A stretch of DNA of 64,000 bases from Acidobacteriaceae bacterium (GTDB taxonomy: Bacteria; Acidobacteriota; Terriglobia; Terriglobales; Acidobacteriaceae), in NCBI GenBank assembly GCA_028283625.1, contig JAPWKG010000007.1, positions 204,784 through 268,783 on the forward strand. The letters are read 5' to 3'. The position numbers and the translations under genes are program-made. Below are positions 62,902 to 64,000 of this stretch, one piece after another. The notes under the pieces are model-generated. The model saw nothing but the letters and a program-made list of their open reading frames with translations. It searched no databases and was not told the origin of the DNA. Every line of letters starts with the position of its first letter. Position 1 is the first letter of the stretch.

Positions 62902-64000
62902 TCACATCGCTCTCCAGGCCCGGCAAGCTGCCTGCTAGGCGGGGCAGTGGTCTGTGCTCGCCGCAGGCGGGCTGTTTCTTGGCCTGTCGATGGAATGGGC
63001 TCACGTGCCGGCGGCGCTGCTGCTCGGTCCGCTTGTCTGGGCGCGTTCCTGGGAATGCGCGGCATGACCATCCGGGTCTCCGAAGCCGGCCCACAGGTTC
63101 GGTCAGGCGGTTGCCGGCGCACTGATCGCACTGCATCTCGATCCCGATATCGTCGCGCGGACAGTCGAGATCTGGCCGATCGTGCTGATCTTCGTCGGCA
63201 TCACTCTCATTCTTGCCTGCCTTGTCGGGTTTGTGGCGAGCTGGTTGACCGGGCTGGATACGGAGGTCTCTGTCTGGGGCTTCCTGCCCGGCATGGCGGG
63301 GACGATGATCGCCCTTGCCCATGAGCGCGGGCTGGACAGCCGCATGGTGGCATTCATCCAGATACTGCGGATGCTGATGGTGATCGGTGCCATGGTCTGC
63401 GTCGGCGCCGTTCTTGCCGCGCCGCCGTCCGCCGCAACTGCCCTTGGCCCCAGTCAGCCATCCTGCCGGTGCTGGTGACCCTGTTGCTTGCCGGCACCGG
63501 CTGCGCGATCGGTCGCTGGCTGCCCTCTATCCCGGCGGGCGCTTCGCTGACTCCCATCTTCATCGGTGGGGTGCTCAATGTCTACGGCGTCGCATTTGCC
63601 GTCCCGCATTGGCTCACCACCATTGCCTATCTCTGCCTTGGCGCCCAGACCGGACTGCGCTTTACGCCGGACATCGTTCGTATCGGCGCGCGTGCCCTGC
63701 CAATGCTGGTGGTTTCGGTGCTGCTGCTTCTTTTCCTGTGCGGTCTTTCCGGCGCAGTGCTTTCGGAGCTTGCGGGCACGGATCTGATGACAGCCGTCCT
63801 TGCGACAGTGCCCGGTTCCATCGACTCGATCGCGCTGATCGCGGTCTCCACGCATGCGGACATGTCGTTCGTCATGACACTTCAGACGACCCGGCTCTTT
63901 GCGGTGGTTCTTTTAGGTCCACCGGTGGCGCGCCTTCTGTTGCGCATGGCATCTGCCTGGTCGAAGAAGATGGAGCTCATGAGTAGAACCAGTCCCGACT
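62889..64000 (+). pseudogene. AbrB-family membrane protein (ammonia-monooxygenase-like annotation), frameshifted and 3' truncated
   Basis: The predicted protein has two repeated membrane halves. Fragments in shifting frames read VLAAGGLFLGLSMEWAHVPAALLLGPLV, then ALIALHLDPDIVARTVEIWPIVLIFVG. These continue into GFLPGMAGTMIALAHERGLD, and from about 63,457 into AILPVLVTLLLAGTGCAIGR. The last frame is open to the window end with no stop, so the gene is also cut there. Shifts lie near 63,040, 63,095 and 63,430. AbrB-family proteins are multi-pass transporters or regulators of unclear function. It follows the amidase closely and could be the operon's last gene. Confidence 0.75.

Noticed and set aside
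1..64000. CRISPR arrays, rRNA, tRNA and riboswitches
   Set aside because: No regularly spaced repeats, rRNA-like stretches, cloverleaf-compatible segments or known riboswitch cores were recognised by eye. A tRNAscan or Infernal search would settle it.

Overview
The window reads as two unrelated genome segments joined end to end. Bases 1 to about 41,190 look acidobacterial (Terriglobus/Granulicella-like, inferred): two very large Oar-type TonB-dependent receptors with an N-terminal carboxypeptidase-regulatory-like domain and no SusD partner, a beta-propeller sensor kinase, and an S53 pro-kumamolisin protease. From about 41,190 to the end the genes look rhizobial (Hyphomicrobiales, inferred): a Liv-type binding protein, an SphA-family outer-membrane protein, a sulfatase/MoxR/BatD locus, and a PotABCD-like operon. 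The join falls inside the protease gene, which loses its catalytic serine, and inside a Liv-type binding-protein gene, which loses its signal peptide. A misassembly is the simplest explanation.

Segment 1. An HAE1-type tripartite drug efflux operon (adaptor cut by the window start, AcrB-like pump, OprM-like lipoprotein; 1-5,492) is followed by a convergent DHA2 exporter and TetR regulator (5,540-7,920). A CzcCBA-type metal efflux operon follows (8,608-14,114). Next are two glycan-use loci. The first (14,200-24,853) has a LacI regulator, tandem operator-like palindromes, an Oar receptor, a GH16 glucanase, a GH51 arabinofuranosidase, a FucP-type symporter and an aldose epimerase. After a tRNA hydroxylase (trhO), the second (25,698-35,913) is a fructan locus with two GH32 enzymes, a sugar-porter MFS, a PfkB kinase, a second Oar receptor and a divergent GntR/LacI-hybrid regulator; one copy of its putative operator lies between the -35 and -10 of the receptor promoter. 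A two-component system and the truncated protease close the segment.

Segment 2. After the truncated Liv binding protein come an Atz/Trz-type amidohydrolase, a small unknown protein and a membrane-anchored TPR protein of unknown function. An SphA-family protein, a BatD-like protein fused in frame to a MoxR remnant, and a periplasmic sulfatase follow. A 16-17 bp element (TTACCGTAACGTACTT) precedes three of these transcription units in the same orientation. From 51,660 to the end is a putative N-heterocycle (hydroxypyridine-type) catabolic island. It contains a GntR/FCD regulator, an HpaC-like flavin reductase and an HpaB-like flavin monooxygenase. A NicX-like ring-cleaving dioxygenase, a PotB/PotC-PotA/PotD-like importer (permease and ATPase fused) and a NicF-like amidohydrolase follow, then a RibF-like FAD synthetase, an amidase and an AbrB-type membrane protein. 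The flavin reductase, amidase and AbrB genes carry frameshifts; the two examined closely look like single bases lost from GGG/CCC runs, which points to uncorrected sequencing error.
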